Source: an uncultured Bacteroidales bacterium
GTDB taxonomy: Bacteria > Bacteroidota > Bacteroidia > Bacteroidales > CAIXZF01
Length of the DNA stretch: 64,000 bases
NCBI GenBank assembly: GCA_903923925.1
Contig: CAIXZF010000035.1
Coordinates: 606,979 to 670,978 of the forward strand
Reading direction: 5' to 3'
Shown: positions 46,921 through 55,526 of the stretch, in pieces
Layout: the number at the start of each line of letters is the position of its first letter
How positions within the stretch are numbered: position 1 is the stretch's first letter
The notes under the pieces: generated by a model
Database searches by the model: none
Seen by the model: the letters and a program-made list of their open reading frames with translations, nothing else
Told to the model about the DNA's origin: nothing
Position numbers and translations under genes: made by a program

Positions 46921-48420
46921 ATGCATATGAAAATCAGGTATATAGTACTCGCTTTAATCCTAAACTCCTTCAGCATGGCATTGTTCAGCCAGATAACAAT
47001 AACACTCCAACCTGGCGCTGCCGCTGGTAAAGATGCTGATATCCGCTCCGATAATCCATTAACTCCTAACGGCTCAAGCCCTGATTTCATAGCTAATGCC
47101 TGGTCATCAGGAGGTAGTTTTACTCAAAGGTCATTAATTGAGTTCGATTATTCTTCGATTCCTGCAAATGCGACAATTATTTCAGCTCAGCTTTCGCTTT
47201 TTGCTAATCTAACAAGTGGTCATCCTCAGCATCACTCTTCTTTATCAGGTTCTAATGAATGTTATCTCAAGAGAGTTGTAAATTCATGGTCAGAAGCAAG
47301 TGTTTGCTGGAGCAATCAACCAGCAACATCAAATATTCATAAGGTTCTGATTCCTCAATCAACCAACAGTCTGCAAAACTATCCCAATATTGACGTCACC
47401 GATTTGGTTCAGGACATGTTTAATATCCCAAATAATAACTTTGGATTCATGCTTATGCTAAAAACAGAGACTCAGTACAGGAGTATGATTTTTGCTTCAA
47501 GTGATCATCCTGATAATACTTTGCACCCTGTTTTAGTTATTGTTTACGACACTGTATACACTCCTTCCAATGATACTTGTGTGTTCATAAAATATGACCG
47601 TGATCTTGTAATGGATGCCGACATCAGAGATGATTTCCCGAATACACCAAATGGGAATAGTCCTGATTTTATTGCGAATGCATGGACATATGGTGGCGCG
47701 CCATTCGTTGAAAGAAGTTTAATCAAATTCCAGCTGCCGGGTATTCCACAAAATGCAATTGTGACTTCGGCCTTATTAACTTTATATGCTAATACTACAT
47801 CCGGTCATTCTCAGAATCATTCTTCTTTATCAGGAGCAAACATTTGCTATTTACGGAAAATAACATCTAACTGGAGTGAAAATTCGGTTTGCTGGAATAA
47901 TCAACCTTCGTATTCAAATACCAATGAAGTTGTTCTTCAACAGTCAATAAGTCCTTTAGAAGATTATGTTGATATTGATGTTTCCTCAATTTTTCAAGAC
48001 ATTGTAAATAATCCTGCTTCAAATTATGGTATGATGTTTATGTTGGATGTAGAACAGGAATTCCGTTCAATGATATTTGCGTCGCAGGATCATTTAGATT
48101 CTCTATTATGGCCGGAATTAACAATTTGTTACAAATTTGCAACAGGAACAAACAGTCAACAAGTAAATAATACAGATCTTTTTATTTACCCCAATCCATC
48201 ACATAATGAAATTTATCTGAACACAACTAATGGAAACCAGGAAATAATGAAAATTGAAGTTATTTCGAATCAGGGTTGTCTGGTCAAACAATTTCTGAAC
48301 TGCAAACGTACCGGGGCTACAAATCTGAAATTTGATATAAGTGACCTAATACCTGGATTATATATGTTTAAAGTAATGTTTAAAGATCAGGTAATTACAA
48401 AAAAAGTTATTATATATTAA
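46921..48420 (+). CDS. Secreted DNRLRE-domain protein with T9SS type A sorting tail
   Basis: 499 aa. The signal peptide ends around LFSQ (22-24). Two tandem DNRLRE domains of about 190 residues, closely similar to each other, cover about 30-220 and 222-410. Both carry NPDFIANAW-type segments, CWxNQP and FRSMIFAS repeats. The C-terminus FIYPNPSHNEIYL up to KVIIY is a type A sorting domain for T9SS, so the protein is exported and probably attached to the cell surface. Domain function is structural or polysaccharide-related in general; no catalytic domain is seen. Confidence 0.85.
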   Translation: MHMKIRYIVLALILNSFSMALFSQITITLQPGAAAGKDADIRSDNPLTPNGSSPDFIANAWSSGGSFTQRSLIEFDYSSIPANATIISAQLSLFANLTSGHPQHHSSLSGSNECYLKRVVNSWSEASVCWSNQPATSNIHKVLIPQSTNSLQNYPNIDVTDLVQDMFNIPNNNFGFMLMLKTETQYRSMIFASSDHPDNTLHPVLVIVYDTVYTPSNDTCVFIKYDRDLVMDADIRDDFPNTPNGNSPDFIANAWTYGGAPFVERSLIKFQLPGIPQNAIVTSALLTLYANTTSGHSQNHSSLSGANICYLRKITSNWSENSVCWNNQPSYSNTNEVVLQQSISPLEDYVDIDVSSIFQDIVNNPASNYGMMFMLDVEQEFRSMIFASQDHLDSLLWPELTICYKFATGTNSQQVNNTDLFIYPNPSHNEIYLNTTNGNQEIMKIEVISNQGCLVKQFLNCKRTGATNLKFDISDLIPGLYMFKVMFKDQVITKKVIIY

Positions 48421-49874
48421 TTTCTGATTTCCTTTTTAGACACTATAAGTAGGCCGGTAAACGTCAGAACCCCGTTTAAAATTAATAGTTCAAATCCGAA
48501 TTTATAGCCATTAAACAAGGAAACGGAGTTCTCACTTAATATGTAACAGATTACAGGTGATATAATTGCAACCAGCGGGACGAATTTATCCTTTAATTGT
48601 AATTTTGTAAATAATCCAAATGAATAAAGTCCAAGTAACGGACCATAAGTATATCCGGCAACTGTAAAGAGTTTATCGATTACAGCTCTGTCGTTAATAA
48701 ATCTGAAAAGGATAATTACAGCTAGAAGTATCCCGGCGAAGCTAAAATGAGTGATATACCTGTACCTGGTTTTTTTCTTTTCAGAAAGGTTTTCTCGTTT
48801 ATTAATACCAATGAAATCTATTAAAAATGAAGTGGTTAATGCAGTTAAGGCTCCATCAGCACTTGGATATGCAGCGCTAATCAAACCAATCATGAAAACC
48901 AGACCTGCCAAAGGGCCCAGGTACTGCAACGATATTACAGGAAACAGATCATCTGATTTTAATGGCATTGCAATACCCTTGCTGGAAACAAATAAATAAA
49001 GGATTGCCCCTAGAAAAAGAAACATAAAGTTAACAAACACCAGTATAAAACTAAAGGTGAACATGTTTTTTTTTGCATCGCCTAAGTTTCTGCAACTTAG
49101 ATTTTTCTGCATCATTTCCTGATCAAGTCCGGTCATTACAATAGTTATAAAAACACCGCTAAGAAACTGTTTCAGAAAGAATCTTTTATCAGCCCAGTCA
49201 GAAACAATGACTTTGGAATAACTGCTGTTGAATACATCTTTAATAAGTTGAGAAATTCCGGTGTTCAGATCCTTCGAGATTAACCATACCGTAAGGACAA
49301 CAGAAATAAGCATAAAAGTGGTTTGTAACGTATCAGTCCAAACAATCGTTCGAACTCCTCCTTTTAAGGTGTAAAGAATAATCAAGATTACAAAGATGGC
49401 AACAGAAACTCCAAAAGGAACGCCCCAGGCATCGAAAATAAAAATTTGTAAAACATTAACAACCAGGTACATCCTGAAAGATGCCCCAATAATTCTGGAT
49501 AACAGAAAAAAGAATGCACCTGTTTTGTACGACCAGAATCCAAACCGTTGGTCAAGATAGGAATATATTGAAGTAAGGTTGAGTCTGTAATATAGAGGTA
49601 GTAAAACTGTTGCAATAACAAAATATCCTACGAGGTAACCAAAAACCACCATCATATAGCTGAATTGGGTTGAACCAACCCAACCAGGTACCGACATAAA
49701 AGTTACTCCGGAAAGTGATGCTCCAATCATTCCATAAGCAACAATGTACCAGGGTGAGGATTTATTCCCGATGAAATAACTCTCATTATTGGCCTTGCGG
49801 GAGGTGAGCCATGTAATTAGAAACAATAACAGCGTATAGCCCAGAAAGCACAAAAAGATTAAAAGAGGAGTCAT
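48417..49874 (-). CDS. Sodium:solute symporter (SSS family)
   Basis: 485 aa with about 13 hydrophobic segments. The SSS signature region FMIGLISAAYPSADGALTAL is present, along with KANNESYFIGNKSSPWYIV and GASLSGVTFMSVPGWVG. The family imports sugars, amino acids, sialic acids or vitamins with Na+. Its substrate is unknown here. It is convergent with the DNRLRE gene with overlapping stops, and 9 bases downstream of gmhB. Confidence 0.92.
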   Translation of the reverse strand: MTPLLIFLCFLGYTLLLFLITWLTSRKANNESYFIGNKSSPWYIVAYGMIGASLSGVTFMSVPGWVGSTQFSYMMVVFGYLVGYFVIATVLLPLYYRLNLTSIYSYLDQRFGFWSYKTGAFFFLLSRIIGASFRMYLVVNVLQIFIFDAWGVPFGVSVAIFVILIILYTLKGGVRTIVWTDTLQTTFMLISVVLTVWLISKDLNTGISQLIKDVFNSSYSKVIVSDWADKRFFLKQFLSGVFITIVMTGLDQEMMQKNLSCRNLGDAKKNMFTFSFILVFVNFMFLFLGAILYLFVSSKGIAMPLKSDDLFPVISLQYLGPLAGLVFMIGLISAAYPSADGALTALTTSFLIDFIGINKRENLSEKKKTRYRYITHFSFAGILLAVIILFRFINDRAVIDKLFTVAGYTYGPLLGLYSFGLFTKLQLKDKFVPLVAIISPVICYILSENSVSLFNGYKFGFELLILNGVLTFTGLLIVSKKEIRN

Positions 49875-49883
49875 TTGCTGTTA

Positions 49884-50450
49884 TTATAGATTAATAAATC
49901 TGGCAAGTTCGAGGAGAGATTGAAACCGAAAGCCGATAGTTTCAGGGTGCTTTCTCGATAATTCATCATCATCTGAAATAAGTACTGTGTTCATACCCAG
50001 CTTTCTTCCAAATTGCATATCGCCAATACTATCGCCTGCAATGATTGACTTTCTGAATCTGATAGCAGGAAAATCTTTACGGGCTTTAAGTCCCATGCCA
50101 ATATTCGGTTTACGGTAAAGACTGTTACTTTCTCTAAGATCGGGGCAAAAATACACTTTGTCGATGCGTCCTCCGGCAGATTCTATTTCGGAGATCATTT
50201 TTTTATGAATATTGTTCAGCGTTTCAACCTTCATGAGCCCTTTACCAATTCCCTGCTGATTAGTAACTACAACGATAGTGCTGAATAGTTTATTAAAGCA
50301 CTTAATAGCTTCCAGTACACCTGGAAGAAACTCAAAGTCTTCCCAACACTTTACGTAATCATCAACCAACCTGGTATTTATAACGCCATCGCGGTCGAGA
50401 AAGAGTGACCATGATTTGTCAATATTGAGAATTTTGCCCGTTTTTTCCAA
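49884..50450 (-). CDS. gmhB: GmhB-like HAD phosphatase (D,D-heptose 1,7-bisphosphate phosphatase)
   Basis: 188 aa. The HAD motif FLDRDGVINTRLV, then VTNQQGIGKGLM and YFCPDLRESNSLYRKPNIGM and IAGDSIGDMQFG match the GmhB family, which dephosphorylates D-glycero-D-manno-heptose bisphosphate. The cysteine-rich zinc loop typical of many GmhB is reduced: only one Cys (YFCPD) is visible, so histidinol-phosphatase-like specificity cannot be excluded. The start is TTG at 50450; no ATG lies before the HAD motif. It is 5 bases after gmhA. Confidence 0.8.
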   Translation of the reverse strand: MEKTGKILNIDKSWSLFLDRDGVINTRLVDDYVKCWEDFEFLPGVLEAIKCFNKLFSTIVVVTNQQGIGKGLMKVETLNNIHKKMISEIESAGGRIDKVYFCPDLRESNSLYRKPNIGMGLKARKDFPAIRFRKSIIAGDSIGDMQFGRKLGMNTVLISDDDELSRKHPETIGFRFQSLLELARFINL

Positions 50451-50455
50451 GAATG

Positions 50456-51037
50456 TCAGACTTTTGGGAAAATATTCGATTCAATTATTTCGCAGATTAT
50501 ATGCCCAACCAAAATATGACATTCCTGTATTCTTGGAGTATCTTCTGATGGAATATTTATCATAAAATCGCATAAATCCACCATCTTACCACCCGTCTTT
50601 CCGGTAAACCCGACAATTTTCATGTTTAATGCTCTGGCGGTAGAAATCGCTTTAATAATATTGGCAGAATTCCCAGATGTCGAGAAAGCAAAGAGGACAT
50701 CTCCGCTTCTACCTTTAGCTTTTATTAGTCGTGAATAAATTTCTTCAAATGAATAATCGTTTGCTACAGCAGTGAGGTAAGAAGTGTTAACATGCAGTGC
50801 TTCAGCATCAAGAGGGGCGCGGTCGAAATAATAACGACCTGTTAATTCAGCTGCCAGGTGCTGTGCATCTGAAGCACTGCCACCATTTCCACACAGTAGA
50901 ATTTTATTATTATTGTTAAATGTTGAGATACACAGCTTTGATATCTCCTCAATCACGGCAATAAGCTGTTGATTATCAAGAATTAATTGTTTAACACCAA
51001 TAGAGGATGATATTCTTTGTGAAATTATACTCTTCAT
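50456..51037 (-). CDS. gmhA: Phosphoheptose isomerase-like SIS protein
   Basis: 193 aa. The sugar-isomerase (SIS) domain is evident: LLCGNGGSASDAQHLAAELTG, FAFSTSGNSANIIKAISTA and CHILVGHIICEIIE with its histidine. It converts sedoheptulose 7-phosphate to heptose 7-phosphate. Adjacent to a GmhB-like phosphatase it suggests ADP-heptose synthesis for lipid or surface glycans, though HldE is not in this window. Confidence 0.9.
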   Translation of the reverse strand: MKSIISQRISSSIGVKQLILDNQQLIAVIEEISKLCISTFNNNNKILLCGNGGSASDAQHLAAELTGRYYFDRAPLDAEALHVNTSYLTAVANDYSFEEIYSRLIKAKGRSGDVLFAFSTSGNSANIIKAISTARALNMKIVGFTGKTGGKMVDLCDFMINIPSEDTPRIQECHILVGHIICEIIESNIFPKV

Positions 51038-51047
51038 TTAATTGATT

Positions 51048-51569
51048 TTAGAATTTATCCCAATGTATAATATCTGATAATTGTTTTCTTCTGCTGTGTC
51101 TCGAATTGTCATCACTTTTTGTAGGATAGCCGAGCGATAAAATCACGATAGGTTCAATATGGTTTGGTAACTCAAGAATATTTGAGCAAAGTGCAGCATC
51201 GAAATTGCAAATCCAACATGTAGAAAGTCCCTGTTCGGTTGCAGCTAAGGTCATATGATCAGTAGCTATTGCAATATCAATATCACAATGATCTTTCCTG
51301 TCGGCTCTTTTCCAGCTGGTTGTGTGATCGCCACAAATTACAATTAGAACGGGTGCTTGTTTTACCCAGTCCCGATTATATACCGGATATATTTTTTCAA
51401 GCATTTCGGTATTCTGAATTACGACAAAATGCCATGGTTGAAAATTGGCAGCTGAAGGTGCTATCCGACCGGCTTCAAGAACATATAATAGTTTTTCCTC
51501 TTCAACAGGGATAGGAAAGTAGTTTCTCGAGGAATATCGTTCTTTTGCCAGATCCAGAAATGATGTCAT
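51048..51569 (-). CDS. Nitroreductase family protein
   Basis: 173 aa FMN-dependent nitroreductase fold. It opens ERYSSRNYFPIPVEEEKLL, then AGRIAPSAANFQPWHFVVIQ, and ends with ILSLGYPTKSDDNSRH and RKQLSDIIHWDKF. Short compared with the usual 200 or so. Likely uses FMN and NAD(P)H on quinone or nitro compounds, natural substrate unknown. It lies in the minus-strand block between gmhA and a glycosyltransferase, probably as a passenger. Confidence 0.9.
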   Translation of the reverse strand: MTSFLDLAKERYSSRNYFPIPVEEEKLLYVLEAGRIAPSAANFQPWHFVVIQNTEMLEKIYPVYNRDWVKQAPVLIVICGDHTTSWKRADRKDHCDIDIAIATDHMTLAATEQGLSTCWICNFDAALCSNILELPNHIEPIVILSLGYPTKSDDNSRHSRRKQLSDIIHWDKF

Positions 51570-51583
51570 AGGATTGATTTTTG

Positions 51584-52714
51584 TCAGCTAATGAGTTTGT
51601 TGAGGTTATCAGTAAGGTATTTCCACGAAAATTTTTGTTTTTCTATTCTGATGTTGTCCGCAAACTCTTTTTCTTTATTCAAAGAATAAAATGAATAAAT
51701 AGCATTTGCAAGTTGTTGAGGTTCAGGAGGTACTACGAATCCAACTTTCCCATGAGGTACAATTTCCGGCAAACCGCCTACGTTGCTTACAATCATTGGT
51801 TTGTTGAAGTGATAGGCGATCTGAGTTACACCACTTTGTGTAGCAGATTTATAGGGTTGAACAACCACATCAGCAGCACAGAAATATTTTGATACTTGCG
51901 AATCAGGGATGAAATCTGTAGTAAAGATTACCTGATTTTTAAGATTATTTGCAGTAATAAATTCGAAATAACTACTGGAGTCCATGTAGAATTCTCCTGC
52001 AACAAGCAGTGTGATATCTTCTAAACGACTATCGCACAGAGCTTTTAATAAAATATCAAGTCCTTTATATTCCCGGATAAAACCAAAGAAGAGAATAATT
52101 TTAGTTTTCAATGGTAATTTGAGGAGTGTTCTGGCCTCAGTTTTAGAAATACTTTCCCCAAAATGATCATAAACAGGATGTGGACTAAAGATTCCAGGCT
52201 TTTTATTGTTAAATGTTGTAATATCAGTTAATACAGATTTTGACATGGCAAGAAAACCATCTGCTGTCCTACAGAAATATTTGGCGAACAAAGCATCACC
52301 CGGCCTTTTCTCATGTGGTATCATATTATGGACAATGGCAATAATCTTTGTTTTCCGTTTAAATTTTACCAGCCTGGCAATAGTTCCTAAAGCAGGCGCC
52401 ATAAATGGAATCCAGAACTTAATTATAACAGCATCAGGTTTCTCCTTCCTTATGCTCAATGCAGTTCTGATCCATGAAATTGGATTTATTGAGTTAATTG
52501 TTGTTCTGATAGTCAGATTGCCGGGTGGTGCTTCTTGAGAGAACTGAGTTTTACCAGGAAAAAGAAAAGAAGGATATTGTAATGAAAATGAGTAAATAAT
52601 TACGTTATCCTTGTTTTCAATAAACTGAGAAGCCAGGCGTTCAGTAAACGCAGCAATTCCTCCCCTCAATGGATGAGCAGGACCAACGATAATAATTTTT
52701 CTTGAGTCAGACAT
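51584..52714 (-). CDS. Glycosyltransferase family 4-like
   Basis: 376 aa GT-B fold. The N-terminal motif IIIVGPAHPLRGGIAAFTER is glycine-rich, and the C-terminal half has ILFFGFIREYKGLDILLKAL and CAADVVVQPYKSATQSGVTQ with VPHGKVGFVVPPEPQQL. Retaining transferase acting on a nucleotide sugar donor; acceptor unknown. Clustered with a GT2 and heptose genes, so surface glycan assembly is likely. Confidence 0.87.
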   Translation of the reverse strand: MSDSRKIIIVGPAHPLRGGIAAFTERLASQFIENKDNVIIYSFSLQYPSFLFPGKTQFSQEAPPGNLTIRTTINSINPISWIRTALSIRKEKPDAVIIKFWIPFMAPALGTIARLVKFKRKTKIIAIVHNMIPHEKRPGDALFAKYFCRTADGFLAMSKSVLTDITTFNNKKPGIFSPHPVYDHFGESISKTEARTLLKLPLKTKIILFFGFIREYKGLDILLKALCDSRLEDITLLVAGEFYMDSSSYFEFITANNLKNQVIFTTDFIPDSQVSKYFCAADVVVQPYKSATQSGVTQIAYHFNKPMIVSNVGGLPEIVPHGKVGFVVPPEPQQLANAIYSFYSLNKEKEFADNIRIEKQKFSWKYLTDNLNKLIS

Positions 52715-52719
52715 TCGTC

Positions 52720-53667
52720 TTATTGGGCGTCAATACCGATTTTCTTTTCAATGAGATAATGATTTCTGTCGTGTGAATTTCTTGAAATCATATCAGCAAT
52801 AAATCCTGTCAGGAACAACTGAGTACCAATTATCATGCTAAGTAATCCGAAATAGAATAAAGGTCGTTCAGTCATTTTATATCCTTCCCAAAAGAACTTT
52901 GCATAAGCGAGGTAAGCAGCAATCATAAACCCAAGAGAAAAGAGCAAAGTCCCCAGGCTACCGAAAAAATGCATAGGTCTGCGGCCGAATTTTGATGTAA
53001 ACGTAATTGAGAGTAAATCGAGGAATCCATTAATGAAGCGCTCAAGTCCGAATTTTGTTGTTCCATATTTTCGTTCCTGGTGAAGCACTACTTTTTCACC
53101 AATTTTTCTAAAACCTGCCCATTTCGCTATTACAGGGATATACCTGTGCATTTCTCCATAGATTTCAATAACTTTGATAACATCCTTACTGTAGGCTTTA
53201 AGTCCACAGTTAAAATCATGCAGGTTTATTCCGCTTGCTTTTCGAGTAGCTGCATTAAACAATTTGGTAGGCAATGTTTTAGAAATTGGATCATAACGTT
53301 TTCTCTTCCATCCTGATACCAAATCGTAGCCTTCAGAAGTTATCATCCGGTACAGTTCTGGAATCTCTTCAGGGTTATCCTGCAGGTCTGCATCCATTGT
53401 AATTACAACATTGCCCTGAGCTGCTTCAAACCCGCGGTTTAAACCTGCTGATTTTCCATAGTTCCGCCTGAATTTGATTCCTTTTATTGCAGGGTTTTTG
53501 CCTGCAAGCATACAAATAATATCCCATGATCCATCCTGGCTGCCATCATCAACAAAAATAACTTCATACGAAAATCCATGCTCATCCATTACGCGTTTTA
53601 TCCAATCGGCAAGTTCTGGCAGGGATTCACTTTCGTTTAACAGAGGTATGACAACAGAAATGTCCAT
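52720..53667 (-). CDS. Glycosyltransferase family 2 (DPM1/ArnC type)
   Basis: 315 aa. GT-A fold with ISVVIPLLNESESLPELA, FVDDGSQDGSWDI and MDADLQDNPEEIPEL (DxD region), then CGLKAYSKDVI and WKRKRYDPI. Two C-terminal membrane segments around 235-260 and 270-290 place it among polyprenyl-phosphate sugar transferases. It probably loads a sugar on undecaprenyl phosphate. Confidence 0.92.
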   Translation of the reverse strand: MDISVVIPLLNESESLPELADWIKRVMDEHGFSYEVIFVDDGSQDGSWDIICMLAGKNPAIKGIKFRRNYGKSAGLNRGFEAAQGNVVITMDADLQDNPEEIPELYRMITSEGYDLVSGWKRKRYDPISKTLPTKLFNAATRKASGINLHDFNCGLKAYSKDVIKVIEIYGEMHRYIPVIAKWAGFRKIGEKVVLHQERKYGTTKFGLERFINGFLDLLSITFTSKFGRRPMHFFGSLGTLLFSLGFMIAAYLAYAKFFWEGYKMTERPLFYFGLLSMIIGTQLFLTGFIADMISRNSHDRNHYLIEKKIGIDAQ

Positions 53668-53707
53668 TTTGTAATATGTTAGATTTTATAGTTTTAAACG
53701 GGAAATG

Positions 53708-54244
53708 CTAAGCCACATTATTGAATGAATTATCTTCTTTCTTCATAATTGCAGCTATAATTATTGACAGTAAAGCAGAAACTGCAGTCCCCACAACTAT
53801 TCCGGTTAAAGCCATTGTCCAGGGTTGTGTAAACTTTTGAGCCATTTTTAAGCCCATTTCAACTTGTTCATCCGTCAGATTCGGATTCGATTCTCTCATT
53901 TGTTCTTCGGCCTTTGACATTATCTGAGTAAAAAAATCAGGGTAGAAATAGGTGAAAAACAAGAAGGTAAATATGGAGCCTAAAACTGCAGCAATCAGGC
54001 CAACATAAAATGCTGATTGAAAGGCTGTTCCGATTGAGATGAATCCTCTTGATTTTTTATCACGGTAATCTTTAACACAAAAAACCATGATTGCAATCAG
54101 GAATATATAGTTAATAAAACCAAGTCCTTTGCTCTCCAATTGACCAATACTATAAAGAAGCAAAGTATACAAAATAGAAACTCCCAGAGCGATGAAACCG
54201 TAGTTCAACGAACTCTTGAATACTGAAGGTTTTTGTTCTTCCAT
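53708..54244 (-). CDS. DUF4199 membrane protein
   Basis: 178 aa with four hydrophobic segments and a polar loop. SLNYGFIALGVSILYTLLLY and GFISIGTAFQSAFYVGLIAA are typical of DUF4199 in Bacteroidota; unknown function. Upstream on the minus strand a TAAATTTG box lies at 54296-54303. Confidence 0.87.
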   Translation of the reverse strand: MEEQKPSVFKSSLNYGFIALGVSILYTLLLYSIGQLESKGLGFINYIFLIAIMVFCVKDYRDKKSRGFISIGTAFQSAFYVGLIAAVLGSIFTFLFFTYFYPDFFTQIMSKAEEQMRESNPNLTDEQVEMGLKMAQKFTQPWTMALTGIVVGTAVSALLSIIIAAIMKKEDNSFNNVA

Positions 54245-54364
54245 GATGCCTGAATTTTCTGATTAGTTAATAATTTCTTTACAACGCATAATCTACAAAT
54301 TTAAGCCTTATTGGGTAAAAACTAAATTTTAAAGGGAAAAATGATGAAAAGCCAAATTTATTAG

Positions 54365-54372
54365 TACTTTTG
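54365..54372 (+). promoter_or_regulatory. Candidate -7 box for the SRP RNA gene
   Basis: TACTTTTG, an exact TAnnTTTG match, ends 4 bases before the first base of the RNA stem at 54377, which fits a start close to the 5' end of the mature RNA. Confidence 0.5.
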
Positions 54373-54374
54373 TG

Positions 54375-54478
54375 GCGGGTAAGTCTTATACGACCAGCTC
54401 CTGTCGAACCCCCCCAGGTCCGGAAGGAAGCAAGGGTAGATGGTCGAGCGGTGCGATATAAGTAGCTTACCCATTTTT
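54375..54478 (+). ncRNA. ffs: Small signal recognition particle RNA (4.5S type)
   Basis: The apical hairpin and conserved internal loop are obvious: CAGGTCCGGAAGGAAGCA (GGAA tetraloop followed by GGAAGCA) at about 54415-54432. The ends pair as GGGTAAG (54377-54383) with CTTACCC (54466-54472), giving about 96 nt of hairpin. A T-run starting at 54474 gives a terminator-like end. It binds Ffh to target membrane proteins. Boundaries are approximate by a few bases. Confidence 0.93.
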
Positions 54479-54516
54479 TATTTCCTTTTGAATTACATCG
54501 AAGGTTATTAAATAAC

Positions 54517-55137
54517 ATGCTTGTAAAGATATATCCGGAAAATCCCAACGAAAGGCAAATTAGTGCCGTCGTAGATTGCTTATCCAAAGGAGGAATAATT
54601 ATTTATCCTACAGATACTGTTTATGGTTTGGGTTGTGATATTACAAAACCAAAAGCAATTGAGAGAATAGCACAGATTAAAGGAATTAAAGTAGAAAAAG
54701 CGAATTTTTCTTTTATTTGTCACGATCTGAGTCATTTATCTGATTTTACCAGACCAATTCCGAATCCGGTATTCAAACTAATGAAGAAGTTATTACCGGG
54801 GCCTTATACCTTCATTCTTCCTGCAAATAACAATGCTCCCAATCTTATGCAGAGCAAAAAAAAGACTGTTGGAATCCGAGTTCCCGACAACAGTATTGCA
54901 CTTGCTATTGTTAGGATGCTTGGAAATCCCATTATGTCGACCTCAATTCATGATGAAGATGAGATAATTGAGTATTCCACTGATCCGGAGTTAATTCATG
55001 AAAAATATCACAAGATAGTTGATATGGTGATTGATGCTGGCTTTGGTGGGAATTTGCCATCTACTATTCTCGATTGCAGTACGGATGAAATCACCGTAAT
55101 TAGAGAAGGTAAAGGACCAATTGATGATCTTTATTAG
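54517..55137 (+). CDS. Sua5/YciO/YrdC-type protein (likely threonylcarbamoyl-AMP synthase or YciO)
   Basis: 206 aa single YrdC domain. GGIIIYPTDTVYGLGCDI and LPGPYTFILPANNN are clear, followed by TVGIRVPDNSIALAIV and STSIHDEDE. Such proteins make the threonylcarbamoyl-AMP precursor of tRNA t6A, but the SIHDEDE segment and overall length resemble the YciO subgroup, whose role is less certain. It lies 38 bases after the SRP RNA. Confidence 0.85.
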   Translation: MLVKIYPENPNERQISAVVDCLSKGGIIIYPTDTVYGLGCDITKPKAIERIAQIKGIKVEKANFSFICHDLSHLSDFTRPIPNPVFKLMKKLLPGPYTFILPANNNAPNLMQSKKKTVGIRVPDNSIALAIVRMLGNPIMSTSIHDEDEIIEYSTDPELIHEKYHKIVDMVIDAGFGGNLPSTILDCSTDEITVIREGKGPIDDLY

Positions 55138-55196
55138 TCCCTGGTTTTTTAAGATTTATAATGATTATTTTTGCTTGATTTCAAATTACAAAATCC

Positions 55197-55526
55197 ATGA
55201 ATTCAGGGAGTATTTTCAAAACAATTCCGCAATTATCACAGAACACAGAGGTTTTTGAAACTTTATTCAGGAATCAATGTGTTGAAATAGAGAGAATTAC
55301 TTCATTAGGAGTTACTTCTCCGGAAAATAATTGGTATGATCAGGAAAAGGCTGAATGGGTGATGCTTGTGCAAGGGGAATCAGAATTGCAATTTGAAGGC
55401 GGTCACACCTTAGCGATGAAAGCGGGAGATTTCGTACTTATCAAGCCTCATGAAAAACACAGAGTAACCTATACCAGTTCTGAGCCTTCATGCATCTGGC
55501 TGGCATTTCACTTTTTACCGGAATGA
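55197..55526 (+). CDS. Small cupin protein
   Basis: 109 aa single-domain cupin. EWVMLVQGESELQFEGGHTLAMKAGDFVLIKP gives the two beta-barrel motifs and HEKHRVTYTS supplies the second histidine motif; the first motif lacks the usual HxH, so metal binding is uncertain. Its TGA overlaps the start of the class III aminotransferase (ATGA at 55523-55526), implying coupled translation. Confidence 0.85.
   Translation: MNSGSIFKTIPQLSQNTEVFETLFRNQCVEIERITSLGVTSPENNWYDQEKAEWVMLVQGESELQFEGGHTLAMKAGDFVLIKPHEKHRVTYTSSEPSCIWLAFHFLPE

Noticed and set aside
49884..51037. A full ADP-heptose operon
   Set aside because: Only gmhA and a gmhB-like gene are present; no hldE or heptosyltransferase was recognised in the window.
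54279..54587. Minus-strand 102-residue frame
   Set aside because: It runs across the SRP RNA gene and into the Sua5-type gene on the opposite strand; no family resemblance.
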